64,000 nt of DNA from Wocania arenilitoris (GCF_021728535.1 NZ_JAKKDU010000009.1:88888-152887); one strand, 5' to 3'; shown: positions 1 to 9,799, counted from the first letter of the stretch. Translations and numbers: made by a program. The notes: generated from the sequence alone by a model not told the origin.

Positions 1-2944
1 TTAAGGCGGTCTCCAGTGAAGATCCATAAATATTTTTTAAATCGGAATCCCCAAACGACTCATAGGTTTGAAATTTCTCGCTTAAAGAAGGTATTTGTTG
101 TGTAGAACAACTTTTACCTCTTACAGGAAAAGCTACACCATGTTCGTAGTAGCTTAATACAATATCTAAACTACCGTTATCATCAAAATCGTAACTATGT
201 ACTTCAAACGGCTCTTTAGATGAAGCTTTATATTTATAATTTAAACCTAAGTTTCCAACTATAATATCTTTATCACCATCATTATCCATATCTGAAGTTT
301 TAACTGAATAATACCAGCCTTCACTTTCTTCTAACCCACTTAAAATTTGTTTTTCAAAACTACCTTTTTCAGATTGCGTAAAAATAGTTACAGGCATCCA
401 CTCACCAACAACAACCAAATCATCTAGTCCGTCTTTATTATAATCAAACCAACTGGCTGATGTAACCATACCTAAATTATTAAATTCTGGAGCTTTTTTA
501 TTTGAAACATCAACAAATCTTCCGCCTCTATTTTCTAATAAATGACTATTTGCTGCATGTGGGTATTTTTTAGGAACTAGTCGACCGCCAATAAACAAAT
601 CAATATCACCATCATTATCAAAATCGTTTGGTACCACGCAAGAACCACTCGTTAAATATTTAGGTAATGCGCTAACTTTTTTGGTAAATTTACCCTTACC
701 ATCATTTATATAAAGCCTGTCTTGTAAAGCTTTATCATTTTCATCGAATTCATTTCCTCCACTAACAACAAATAAGTCTAAATCTTTATCCCCATCTACA
801 TCTATCAGTTCTATTCCCATATCTTCGCTAGCCTTATCTTGAGTCCAACCTCCTTTTTCTATCTCATCAAAAGTTCCTTTATTATTTTGGATAAATAGTC
901 TACCAGAAATTCCTGCTGCTCCACCTAAAAAGAAATCTTCTTTATTATCTCCATTAACATCGCCAACCGCTAATGATGGTCCAAACTGTGACATTTTATG
1001 CGGTAACAGTATTTCATATGCATAATCATCATGATCATTCTCTATATGTCTTATTTGATCTAATTTTATAGCTTTTGTAATTTCTTTAAAAATTGGCTTT
1101 TTATTTGATTCTAAGGCTTCTTTACTTTCTGCATTAGACAAAGAAATTTCGTGTACTTGATTAATGGCCAAATCATTAAGAGTAGTTTTACTACCATCTT
1201 GCCATTCTATTATTGCCTTATCAATTTTACTAGCATCTCCAACCCCAAAATGTAAAATATCTTCGCTTTTTGACATGTAGCCTCTAGCATTAGATATTTG
1301 GCTCACTTGCCAAACCTTGTTGGCTTGATATAGTGTTATTTTTGTACCATAAATTATTTGACCTTTTTTTGGAGCAATTTTGAATCTTATATAGTTTCCA
1401 ATACCATTCTCTACGGCATAATTTCTGTAAAGCATTGCATTATCATCAATATTATTTATTACCAAATCTAGGTCTCCGTCTAAATCAAAATCAGCATAAG
1501 CTGCACCATTTGATAATGTTGGAATTTCAAAACCCCAATCTTTCACTTTGTTAGTAAAAGTTAGGTCTCCATTGTTTTTGTATACGTAGTTTGGCAACTT
1601 ATCAGTAGGAGCAATATCAACAAAGTCCATCACATCAATCATTTTACTTGGATCTACTCCTTTTTGTTTTGCTATAACTCTTACACTATCTAGTTTGTTA
1701 TTATATTTATCAACTAAATCGCTATTACGAATATTACTTTTAATTCCATTTGTAATAAAAAGATCTTTGTAGCCATCATTATCAAAATCTGCAAATAAAG
1801 GCGCCCAACTCCAATCTGTATTTGTCACACCTGCTAGCTGACCCATATCACTAAAAGTCCCATTGCCATTATTTCTTTGTAACGTATTAAACATATATTG
1901 GTAATGCCCTCCTTTATTAACTATATGCCAGAATTTTTCTGGCTGCATACCACCCATGTGCGTCTTTATACGCTTATGGTCTTCCGCAACCATATCTACA
2001 ACTACAACATCTAAATTTCCATCATTATCATAATCTGCCACATCACTCCCCATACTAAAGAAGGATATATGTTTTGTAGATGTGTGAATATTATCTTTAA
2101 ATGTACCGTCTTTTTGATTGATATACATATGGTCAGGAACATCAAAATCGTTAGTTACATAAATATCTTGCCAACCATCATTGTTAAAATCACCTACTGA
2201 TGCTGATAGTCCAAATCCGAAATTTCGAATCTTTCCTTTAATTGTATGATCTACAAACTTGCCATTTCCTGTGTTTCTATAAAGTCTATCGCTAAACTTT
2301 ATATCAGAAAACCGTATAGCATTCATTTTATCTCCCATATTTGGAATCGCAGGGGGCTGATTTACAATATAAACATCTAATAGCCCATCATTATCAAAAT
2401 CAAAAAAGATAGCTTGAATCGAGAACCCTTTGTCTGCTAACCCAAACTCTGATGCTTTTTCCGTGAAGGTTAGGTTCCCGTTATTAATATATAATTGATT
2501 TGCACTTTTCTTATTTTCAAGGTAAATACTTCTACACACATAAATATCTTGGTCTCCATCACCATCAATATCTACAAAAGTTACTCCAGTGGACCATTTA
2601 TTATCTGAATCAATACCTGATTTTGTTGTAATATCTTTAAATTTAAAATTCCCTTTATTCAAAAACAGTCTATCTCTTACTTGATTTCCTGTAAAAAAAA
2701 CATCTTGTAATCCATCGTTATTCACATCACCAACAGCCACACCTGCTCCAGAAATAAACTCAGAATTTATCATATGATTATTCTTTCTGGTTTGCTTTAC
2801 ATTATTTTCAAAAATTAAATTGGAATCTTTAATATCAATTAAAGAAAAAAGAGTCTTGCTTTTTTCTATTTTATTTTGACAACTAGTGAAGGTTAATAAT
2901 GCAAAAAGGCATTTAAATAATATTCTAAAAGTGTACATTACCAT
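1..2944 (-). CDS. FG-GAP/VCBS repeat lipoprotein with ASPIC/UnbV domain (CRTAC1-like), 3' end outside window
   Basis: About 981 codons are present and the frame stays open to the window edge, so the C-terminus is missing. The start gives a hydrophobic leader ending in a lipobox (LTFTSC, Cys about 22), so it is probably an outer-membrane or surface lipoprotein. Calcium-loop-like FG-GAP motifs recur along the protein, for example DVNNDGLQD, DIDGDGDQD, DFDNDGLLD, DYDNDGNLD and DFDNDGDID, as expected of a beta-propeller. An ASPIC/UnbV-like segment lies at about residues 500-600, followed by more FG-GAP repeats. It is last in the sigma/FecR/SusC/SusD series on this strand; proteins of this type often accompany SusCD pairs in marine Bacteroidota, but the ligand is unknown. 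A second in-frame ATG lies two codons downstream (2938). A hairpin terminator separates it from susD, so it may be expressed separately or only by read-through. Confidence 0.85.
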   Translation of the reverse strand, partial: MVMYTFRILFKCLFALLTFTSCQNKIEKSKTLFSLIDIKDSNLIFENNVKQTRKNNHMINSEFISGAGVAVGDVNNDGLQDVFFTGNQVRDRLFLNKGNFKFKDITTKSGIDSDNKWSTGVTFVDIDGDGDQDIYVCRSIYLENKKSANQLYINNGNLTFTEKASEFGLADKGFSIQAIFFDFDNDGLLDVYIVNQPPAIPNMGDKMNAIRFSDIKFSDRLYRNTGNGKFVDHTIKGKIRNFGFGLSASVGDFNNDGWQDIYVTNDFDVPDHMYINQKDGTFKDNIHTSTKHISFFSMGSDVADYDNDGNLDVVVVDMVAEDHKRIKTHMGGMQPEKFWHIVNKGGHYQYMFNTLQRNNGNGTFSDMGQLAGVTNTDWSWAPLFADFDNDGYKDLFITNGIKSNIRNSDLVDKYNNKLDSVRVIAKQKGVDPSKMIDVMDFVDIAPTDKLPNYVYKNNGDLTFTNKVKDWGFEIPTLSNGAAYADFDLDGDLDLVINNIDDNAMLYRNYAVENGIGNYIRFKIAPKKGQIIYGTKITLYQANKVWQVSQISNARGYMSKSEDILHFGVGDASKIDKAIIEWQDGSKTTLNDLAINQVHEISLSNAESKEALESNKKPIFKEITKAIKLDQIRHIENDHDDYAYEILLPHKMSQFGPSLAVGDVNGDNKEDFFLGGAAGISGRLFIQNNKGTFDEIEKGGWTQDKASEDMGIELIDVDGDKDLDLFVVSGGNEFDENDKALQDRLYINDGKGKFTKKVSALPKYLTSGSCVVPNDFDNDGDIDLFIGGRLVPKKYPHAANSHLLENRGGRFVDVSNKKAPEFNNLGMVTSASWFDYNKDGLDDLVVVGEWMPVTIFTQSEKGSFEKQILSGLEESEGWYYSVKTSDMDNDGDKDIIVGNLGLNYKYKASSKEPFEVHSYDFDDNGSLDIVLSYYEHGVAFPVRGKSCSTQQIPSLSEKFQTYESFGDSDLKNIYGSSLETAL

Positions 2945-2981
2945 TCTATAAAAATTATCTAAGTATAATATTCTATAATAT

Positions 2982-3025
2982 AAAGAAAAAGCGCCTATAA
3001 AACATATATATTCTAGAGACGCTTT
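2982..3025 (-). terminator. Intrinsic terminator after susD
   Basis: On the minus strand AAAGCG (3025-3020) pairs with CGCTTT (2993-2988), with partial pairing further in, and the stem is followed by TTTTTCTTTA. It lies between susD and the FG-GAP lipoprotein gene. Confidence 0.6.
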
Positions 3026-3052
3026 AACAATTAAATTCAAAAATAAACTAAA

Positions 3053-4621
3053 CTATTTTTTATCCCACCACAATTTTGTGCTGTTTTTATCGCCTCCAGA
3101 AAGGGTTGAAATAGCTGCATTTACAGCTTCACCGTTAGTATCAAATTCACTAGAAGTATAAACCATTCTTCTCATGATTTCATCTGCGGCTACATCTGGG
3201 TTTTCAGACTGTACTCTTGCATATTGCTTAGGGTAACCTGTTCTACGTAATTCTGCCCATGCTTCCCATCCGTTTGGATACAGCGCTATCCACTTTTGAG
3301 TTATAATTTGTTCTAACTGCCTTTCCATAGTTCCTCCTGCATCATAAGCAATAGGAATATCTGTTACAGGAGTAGTTCCTGCATCATAGGCTACCGGTAC
3401 ATTACTACTTGCAATATAAGCATTAATAGCTGCTGCATCAGCTCCAGTTTTCTCCATCATAGAAGTTCTTATCCCTTCTTCATAAAGTTCTTGTGCAGTA
3501 CCTCCCATACTCCAACCTTCAAGAGCTCCTTCTGCTCTTAAGAAGAAAACTTCGGCAGCAGACATTAACTCTATAGGAGGGTTAATACCACCTTTAGCTA
3601 CATCAATAAATCGTGTTGCTAAATCTGAATGACCTGCATTTTGACTTGTTTCTAAAGTAACTTTAGCTTGACCATTAAGTAACCCTTCATATGGATTACC
3701 ATCACCATCAGAATCACCATTTACAGCTGGAGCAAAGTATTCACTAATACGAGGATCATCATATCCTTTTAAGATACTTTCCATAGTGGCACTCATTCTA
3801 AACTCTCCCCAATCTGTAATGGTTTCTAATGGGTTTCTATTAGTATCATCAACAGATACTAAAGCGTTATCATCATTAGTCATAAATACACCATCTGTAA
3901 CAGCTTTTTCTGCTTCTGTTTTTGCTTTAGCCGGATCTACATATTTAATTCTAAGTGCTAAACGTAAACGTAAACTGTTTGCAAACTTTAACCATTTAGC
4001 AGCATTACCACCATAAGTACGGTCACTACCAGCATAAGCAGATCCTCCTGAATTTGCTTTTAATTTAGCAACAGCATCATCTAAAGTTGTGAAGAAATCA
4101 CTGTATATAGCTTCTTGAGTATCATATGGTACTGATAATTCTTGATTCCCAAATTGAGAATATGGTACTGGCCCCCAATAATCTGTAATTCTATGGTATG
4201 CATGCACTTTTACTATTTTTGCCATGGCATTCCCTACATCATTTCCATTAGCAGCAGAAAGGTCTTCTACTAACTTAATTTGTGGTGCTGCCTGACCATA
4301 AAATGATCCCCAAGCCAAATCTGCCCAACGACCAACTTGTACATATCTATCAGAATCAAAACCTGCAGCTGTAGTTGCAAAATATTGACACCAGATATCT
4401 GAAAATAAGTTTTGAGATATTTGGAAACGCCAGTGCAACCCGTTTACAGAAACATATTGTGCTTGTGCAAAAGCTTGCCCTTGTAAAACCGGGCTACCTT
4501 CTAATACGTCTGTACCTAAAGCGAGAGGATTTGTGTTCAGTTCGTTAAAATCTTTGGTACATCCTGCCAACATTATTGACATCATAATACCAAAACTAAT
4601 TTTTATTAATATTCTTTTCAT
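3053..4621 (-). CDS. SusD/RagB-family nutrient-binding outer-membrane lipoprotein
   Basis: SusD-like proteins are helical TPR-type lipoproteins that cap a SusC barrel and capture substrate at the cell surface. The chosen ATG gives a 522-residue protein with a classic lipobox (MLAGC, Cys 21) followed by the usual N-terminal segment TKDFNELNTNP. Further motifs fit the SusD-like_2 branch: AKWLKFANSLRLRLALRI near residue 210, ELMSAAEVFFLRAEGAL near residue 355, and a tryptophan-rich C-terminal part (QKWIALYPNGWEAW). A longer in-frame start at 4657 would overlap the susC stop and put 12 polar residues before the signal peptide, so 4621 is preferred. It follows susC by 25 bp and is surely co-transcribed. 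The substrate cannot be read from the sequence; no carbohydrate enzyme lies in the same transcription unit inside the window. Confidence 0.92.
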   Translation of the reverse strand: MKRILIKISFGIMMSIMLAGCTKDFNELNTNPLALGTDVLEGSPVLQGQAFAQAQYVSVNGLHWRFQISQNLFSDIWCQYFATTAAGFDSDRYVQVGRWADLAWGSFYGQAAPQIKLVEDLSAANGNDVGNAMAKIVKVHAYHRITDYWGPVPYSQFGNQELSVPYDTQEAIYSDFFTTLDDAVAKLKANSGGSAYAGSDRTYGGNAAKWLKFANSLRLRLALRIKYVDPAKAKTEAEKAVTDGVFMTNDDNALVSVDDTNRNPLETITDWGEFRMSATMESILKGYDDPRISEYFAPAVNGDSDGDGNPYEGLLNGQAKVTLETSQNAGHSDLATRFIDVAKGGINPPIELMSAAEVFFLRAEGALEGWSMGGTAQELYEEGIRTSMMEKTGADAAAINAYIASSNVPVAYDAGTTPVTDIPIAYDAGGTMERQLEQIITQKWIALYPNGWEAWAELRRTGYPKQYARVQSENPDVAADEIMRRMVYTSSEFDTNGEAVNAAISTLSGGDKNSTKLWWDKK

Positions 4622-4646
4622 GTTTTTATCTTTTAAGTTATTTTTT

Positions 4647-7600
4647 TTAGAAACCAAATTTTAAATTCAAACCAATACTTCTTGTTGAAGGTGGCGCAAA
4701 AGATTCAAAACCATCAGCAGCAGTACTCGTGTTAGTAATAACTTCTGGGTCTACTGAAGCACTATTAGAGATAAAGAAAAGATTTCTTCCTACTAAAGAA
4801 ATTTTGGCTTTTTCAAATGGTGTTTTGTCTAAAAAAGATCGTGGAAAACTATAACCAAAAGTAATTTCACGCATTCTAATATTAGATGCATCTTCTACAA
4901 AAGCCTCTCCAACTGGCGAATTTCTTCCTCCAACTTTAGCCCAAAACTGTTCTGCATTTACTTGTATGTCATTAGGCGTTCCATCTGCCTTAACTACTTC
5001 TAAGTTAGAAAAAATATTACTACCAAAGACTAAACTACCATCTCTACCAGCTAAAGTCTTAGTAAGTGCTCCATCTGAGGATAATATGGCATTAGTAAAA
5101 GATCCTATTTGACCTCCTTGACGAATATCTATAAGGAAACTTAAATTAAAGTTTTTATAAGTAAAGCTATTATTAATACCTCCTAACCAATCTGGGTTAA
5201 AATTAGCAACTAGCACTTCTTGCCCAGATGTAACTTCAGGGGTACCATCTGATGCAACCAATACTCTTCCTTGTCCATCTCTAGCAAATCCTCTAGAATA
5301 TACATTTCCCCACTCATCACCTACATTCAACTCAAATCTTCTAAAAAAGTCACCTCCAAAGCTTAATGTTTCTAAGCCTTCAGCCAATGCCAATATCTCA
5401 CTGTCATTTTTAGAGAAATTAACCGTTATATTCCAATTAAAATCATCAGTGCGAATCGGATTTCCTGTTAAAATTAATTCAACTCCTGAGTTTTGTACAT
5501 CTGCTCCGTTTATAAATCGAGTGGTAATACCAGAACCTTGTGGCACTTGTTGTCCAAATAATTGATCAATACTATTTGTTTTATAATACGTAAAGTCAAC
5601 ACCTAAACGACTATCTAAGAAACGTGCATCAAAACCAAATTCTAAAGATTTTGTTCTTTCAGGCTTTAAATTAGGATTAGGTAGTACAGTTCCTAACTGA
5701 ATAAATCCTCCAGCCCGAAGGTTAGCTGTTCTTGTTAAATTAAATGGATCCGTGTCATTACCTACTTCAGCATACGATGTTCTTAATTTTAAATAAGAAA
5801 ATGCTTCTGGCAAATCTACCAAATCTGAAAGTACAGCACTCACTCCAACTGAAAAATAATCAAACCTTCTGTTAGCTTCTGGAAGTGTAGAACTCCAATC
5901 ACTTCTATACGTTAAATCTAAGAAAACAGCATCTTTATGAGCTAATTGTCCAAAACCATATAACGAGTTTACTTCTCTACGTGATAGAGTTTGACCTGCT
6001 GTTAAATTTTGGGCATTGTTAATAGCAAAAACATTTGCAGCATTTAAACCTCCATTATTAGTTGAAACAGTTTTAGAATTAGCTACCCTGTGATTCCCAC
6101 CAAAATTAACATTAAAAGAAAAATTATCGTTTAACTTTTTATTATAACTCAATAAGAAATCAGTATTCCATTCTAAAGAACTTCCATTGTTAGTTGCGAA
6201 ATTCCCATTATCAGCAATAATATAAGAATCATTATGATCTCTATCTTCTCTAGACACACTACTTTGATCTACTGCAGTACGCGCTAAAATACTTAAGTCA
6301 TCTGTTATATTATATGTTAATGAAGCATACCCTATGACACGATTGATAATAATTTCATTAAGGTTTTTATTGATTGTCCAATATGGGTTTGCACCTCCGT
6401 TATTTCCTGGATCCCAATAGTTCTGACGAACATTTCCATTTGCATCTGTGTATTGAAAAACACTAACGTCTGATGTTCTAATGTTTCTAGGTAATCTATA
6501 AGCATGTCTCCATGGGTTTGCAAAGCTTTCACCCGTGTCCAACTGATTATCAATATTTGTTCTTATATAGTTTACCTTAGCACTTAATGCCAATTTATCG
6601 TCAATCAGTTTATTATCAATCTTTAAGTTTACATTATGTCTTTGTAACTCATTTCCAGGCACAATCCCTTTTCTATTTTCATTAGTATACCCAAAAAACG
6701 TTTGATTTTTTGCACTTCCAGAACGTATGGAAATGTTGTTTGCAAAACTAACTCCTGTTTCATGAAAATCGTCTATATTATTCCCTTGTGCAGCATAAGG
6801 TATATTTGCTGAATTATCAGGGTTAGGAGACCAATTAGCTACTGAGCTTCCATCTAAACTTGGGCCCCAAGATCCTAAAGAACCAGCATTATAAGTTCCT
6901 CCACTACCTTGACCGAATTGATTTTGATAATCAAATAAAATATTTCCTGTTTCTGTAGTTATTGTAGAACTAAAATCTACACTTAATCTATCTTCGCTAC
7001 CAGATTTTGTTGTTATTATTATAGCTCCATTATTTGCTCGTGCTCCATAAAGTGCAGCTGCATTCGCTCCTTTTAACACACTTATAGATTGAATATCATC
7101 AGGACTTAAATCTGAAATATCTCCACCTAATGGCACACCATCTACAATATATAAAGCCTGACTACTTCCAGCAATAGATCTGTTACCTCTAAGTACAACC
7201 TTTGAAGCTCCACTTACACCATTACCAGAACGCTGAATAGAGATACCTGCAATTTTACCAGATAAACTATTTACTAAGTTTTGGTTTGGTCTAGCCTCAT
7301 CAATACCATCAACATCAACATTTTGAGTAGCATAGGTTAAAGATTTCTTTTGTCTCTTAATACCTAATGCTGTTACAACAACTTCATCTAATTGACTCGC
7401 ATCTTCTTCCATTGTTACATTTACAGTATTTGAATCACCAACTGTAATCAACTGCGTTTTAAACCCTATATAAGAAAATTCTAAAACAGCACCACTACTG
7501 GCTTGTATAGTGTATTCACCATCAAAGTTTGATTGTGTTCCAGTAGACGTTCCTCGGATGATAATATTAACACCTGCAAGCGGAATTCCAGCAGCATCAA

Positions 7601-8060
7601 CTACTGTTCCTTTTATTTCATTTTGAAGAACATCTTTTATAATAGCTTCAATTTCATTATCTAAGTTTTCATTTTTAATTAAATCTTCAATGACATTAAT
7701 CATCGATTCATTATTCTTAGGGAATAATACGATTTGATTTTTTAAAAGCCTAAAATCTATATCTGTTTCTTTAAATAAATTAACAAGAACTGATTTTAGT
7801 TTTTCATTAGTTGCATTTAAAGAAACTTTTTTAGATACATCAACTAAACTATTGTTATAGAAGAAATTAAACTCTGTTAAAGATTCAATTTCATTAAAAA
7901 TAGTTTTAAGTTCAACGTTCTTTACATTAATAGTTACATTCTGCCCGTTGGCTTCAACTGCAAACAGTTTTGCCATAGAAACAAAAAGCAAGAGGGTGTA
8001 AATTTTCATAATCCGTAAAAGATTTTTTTGTGACAAAAATTTAGTGTCGTTTTTTTTCAT
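4647..8060 (-). CDS. SusC/RagA-family TonB-dependent receptor with N-terminal STN signalling domain
   Basis: Outer-membrane TonB-dependent transporter of 1137 residues. Order: signal peptide to about residue 39 (ending near EANGQ); STN (secretin/TonB N-terminal) domain at about 45-105; carboxypeptidase-regulatory-like beta-sandwich at about 148-222 (IKGTVVDAAGIPLAGVNI); a DEVVVTALG segment; plug domain at about 240-355 with the SusC signature region YIVDGVPLGGD; then the 22-strand barrel ending in LNLKFGF. The STN domain is the part that contacts a FecR anti-sigma factor across the periplasm, and a fecR and an ECF sigma gene sit immediately upstream. The receptor is therefore inferred to report substrate occupancy to the sigma factor as well as to import. 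susD follows 25 bp downstream. Confidence 0.95.
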   Translation of the reverse strand: MKKNDTKFLSQKNLLRIMKIYTLLLFVSMAKLFAVEANGQNVTINVKNVELKTIFNEIESLTEFNFFYNNSLVDVSKKVSLNATNEKLKSVLVNLFKETDIDFRLLKNQIVLFPKNNESMINVIEDLIKNENLDNEIEAIIKDVLQNEIKGTVVDAAGIPLAGVNIIIRGTSTGTQSNFDGEYTIQASSGAVLEFSYIGFKTQLITVGDSNTVNVTMEEDASQLDEVVVTALGIKRQKKSLTYATQNVDVDGIDEARPNQNLVNSLSGKIAGISIQRSGNGVSGASKVVLRGNRSIAGSSQALYIVDGVPLGGDISDLSPDDIQSISVLKGANAAALYGARANNGAIIITTKSGSEDRLSVDFSSTITTETGNILFDYQNQFGQGSGGTYNAGSLGSWGPSLDGSSVANWSPNPDNSANIPYAAQGNNIDDFHETGVSFANNISIRSGSAKNQTFFGYTNENRKGIVPGNELQRHNVNLKIDNKLIDDKLALSAKVNYIRTNIDNQLDTGESFANPWRHAYRLPRNIRTSDVSVFQYTDANGNVRQNYWDPGNNGGANPYWTINKNLNEIIINRVIGYASLTYNITDDLSILARTAVDQSSVSREDRDHNDSYIIADNGNFATNNGSSLEWNTDFLLSYNKKLNDNFSFNVNFGGNHRVANSKTVSTNNGGLNAANVFAINNAQNLTAGQTLSRREVNSLYGFGQLAHKDAVFLDLTYRSDWSSTLPEANRRFDYFSVGVSAVLSDLVDLPEAFSYLKLRTSYAEVGNDTDPFNLTRTANLRAGGFIQLGTVLPNPNLKPERTKSLEFGFDARFLDSRLGVDFTYYKTNSIDQLFGQQVPQGSGITTRFINGADVQNSGVELILTGNPIRTDDFNWNITVNFSKNDSEILALAEGLETLSFGGDFFRRFELNVGDEWGNVYSRGFARDGQGRVLVASDGTPEVTSGQEVLVANFNPDWLGGINNSFTYKNFNLSFLIDIRQGGQIGSFTNAILSSDGALTKTLAGRDGSLVFGSNIFSNLEVVKADGTPNDIQVNAEQFWAKVGGRNSPVGEAFVEDASNIRMREITFGYSFPRSFLDKTPFEKAKISLVGRNLFFISNSASVDPEVITNTSTAADGFESFAPPSTRSIGLNLKFGF

Positions 8061-8112
8061 AATTTTGCTTGATTTAATTTGTTGTTACTCAACTAGGGTA
8101 ATAATTTTAATC

Positions 8113-8145
8113 ATAAAAGGGAATGTAGCAGCATTCTCTTTTTTT
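8113..8145. terminator. Hairpin with T-tract in the fecR-susC gap (possible attenuator)
   Basis: GGGAATG (8119-8125) pairs with CATTCTC (8132-8138), one pair being a G-U wobble. On the plus strand it is followed by seven Ts. On the minus strand, the direction of the operon, the same stem (with one mismatch) is followed by TTTTAT. It could partly terminate fecR transcripts so that susCD depends on its own promoter. Confidence 0.4.
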
Positions 8146-8169
8146 ATGCAGGTTTAGATTAAAATATTT

Positions 8170-9150
8170 TTATTCTAGTATAATTTTTCCATTTTTGATG
8201 GTGTACTTAATTGGGGACGAAATAGTTAATAATTTAAGTACTTCATCAATACTTAGGTTGTCAAATGTTCCTGTATACTCATAGTTTAATAGTTTTTGTG
8301 AATTAATATTAATTTTAACATTGTATTTTCTTTCTAAATCAATTACAACTTCTTGTAATGATGTTTTCTTAAATATCAGTTTTCCTTCTTTCCAGGCTAC
8401 GACGACCTCTAAAGATTTTACTTCTTCAATTTCTAGTTTGTTTTCCTTTTTATAAAAAACTGCTTTTTGCGAAGGTGCTAATACAATAGGTGTTTCTTTG
8501 TCTTTAATCAATTCCACTTTACCAGTTACCAATGTAGTCTCGACCTTTTTATCTTTATCATAAGATTTAACATTAAACGAAGTTCCTAAAACTTTTATTT
8601 TGATACTATTGGTATTAACTATAAAAGGTTTGTTTACATTTCTTTTAATATCAAAAAAAGCTTCACCAATAAGTGTAACTTCTCTTATACTATCATTAAA
8701 CTCTTTTGGATATATCAATTCGCTCTCAGCATTTAAGACAATCTTAGAGCCGTCTGGAAGGTAAATTTCTTTTTTATCTCCTCTATATGTTATGAGATTG
8801 ATTTCCTCAGGAATTATATTTTTACTAACAACTTGAGGGTTATTTTGTATAACTATATTATTAGGTTTATTGTTTGCATTCCATAAAAACAAAAACAATA
8901 CAAATACAGATGCAGCGGCGTACAAATATTTATCAAGCTTTCTTTTCTTTATTATATTTTTGAATCTTTCAAAAAAGAAATCACTATTGTTATTTGGAAC
9001 ATCTTTAAATGTTGAAGCAATGTATTCTGCTTTTAAGATATTAAAAACTTTATGGTTTTCTGGACTTTTTCTTATCCATTCTATCGTTTTTCTTTTTTCG
9101 ACAGAATCCATATTACCATTTAAATATCTTAGTAATTGTTTTTTATTCAT
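8170..9150 (-). CDS. FecR-family anti-sigma factor
   Basis: Inner-membrane anti-sigma regulator of 326 residues. The N-terminal 70 residues are the cytoplasmic sigma-binding part, with a helix typical of the family (LLRYLNGNMDSVEKRKTIEWI). One transmembrane segment follows at about 74-91 (YAAASVFVLFLFLW). A periplasmic FecR domain is at about 115-215 (LPDGSKIVLNAESELIYP, GEAFFDIKRNVNKPF, VLGTSFNVKSY), and the C-terminal 70 residues are DUF4974-like (SLQEVVIDLERKYNVKI), the part that meets the STN domain of the receptor. It sits between its cognate sigma gene (79 bp upstream) and the STN-bearing susC (109 bp downstream), the standard order for this system. Confidence 0.93.
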   Translation of the reverse strand: MNKKQLLRYLNGNMDSVEKRKTIEWIRKSPENHKVFNILKAEYIASTFKDVPNNNSDFFFERFKNIIKKRKLDKYLYAAASVFVLFLFLWNANNKPNNIVIQNNPQVVSKNIIPEEINLITYRGDKKEIYLPDGSKIVLNAESELIYPKEFNDSIREVTLIGEAFFDIKRNVNKPFIVNTNSIKIKVLGTSFNVKSYDKDKKVETTLVTGKVELIKDKETPIVLAPSQKAVFYKKENKLEIEEVKSLEVVVAWKEGKLIFKKTSLQEVVIDLERKYNVKININSQKLLNYEYTGTFDNLSIDEVLKLLTISSPIKYTIKNGKIILE

Positions 9151-9187
9151 TATGATGTGGACAGTTATATATATGACGTATTTAATA

Positions 9188-9200
9188 AAGGGTACCCCTT
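9188..9200. promoter_or_regulatory. Short GGTACC-centred palindrome between sigma and fecR genes
   Basis: AAGGGTACCCCTT is a near-perfect inverted repeat in the otherwise AT-only gap between the sigma stop and the fecR start. It could be an operator or a very short hairpin; nothing else in the gap stands out. Confidence 0.25.
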
Positions 9201-9229
9201 AGTTAAAAATCATTTTAATTCAAAAAAAA

Positions 9230-9799
9230 TTATAAAAAAGGTAAAAACTCACGAAGAGAAACACGTAAGTGCTTAATTGCCTTAGTTATATGTGTTTCAA
9301 TAGTTTTTGTCGAAATATCCATTCTCTGGGAAATTTCTTTATGATTAAGCCCTTCTATACGGCTTTTAACAAATACATCTTTACATTTAGGAGGAAGTAA
9401 ATCTATTGATTTCAAAACAGCTTCATATAATTCTTTTTCAATGAGAAGAGATGCTGTATCATCTGAAAAAGCGGTATGATTTATTGAAGCTTCTAATTGA
9501 TTTAAATTGTTTTCAATATTTAGTAATTGTTTTTTCGCTCTTAAGTAGTCTAAACATGCATTTCTAGTGACTTTATATAAATATCCATTTATATTAGACT
9601 GTACATTTTTTTTGGACCAAACCTTAATAAAGACATTTTGAATTATTTCTTCGGCATCTTCTTTACTTGAAATATATTGCGAAGCTATGTACAATAATTT
9701 TGAGCGATATAACTTAAATAACATTTCGAAAGCAGCAACATTGCCTTCATTTATTAAACTAATAAATTCTTCATTATTTATACTGGCTACTTTATTCAT
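9230..9799 (-). CDS. ECF RNA polymerase sigma factor (FecI-like, SusC-linked)
   Basis: Sigma-70 factor of 189 residues with only regions 2 and 4. Region 2 spans about residues 22-92 (FEMLFKLYRSKLLYIASQYI, EDAEEIIQNVFIKVW, YLYKVTRNACLDYLR). Region 4 spans about 125-180, with the helix-turn-helix in LNHKEISQRMDISTKTIETHITKAIK. This matches the Bacteroidota family of sigma factors paired with FecR and STN-type SusC receptors. It is first in the minus-strand series sigma, fecR, susC, susD, FG-GAP protein and probably activates the susC promoter when the receptor is loaded. ECF -35/-10 sites could not be recognised by eye. Confidence 0.92.
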   Translation of the reverse strand: MNKVASINNEEFISLINEGNVAAFEMLFKLYRSKLLYIASQYISSKEDAEEIIQNVFIKVWSKKNVQSNINGYLYKVTRNACLDYLRAKKQLLNIENNLNQLEASINHTAFSDDTASLLIEKELYEAVLKSIDLLPPKCKDVFVKSRIEGLNHKEISQRMDISTKTIETHITKAIKHLRVSLREFLPFL

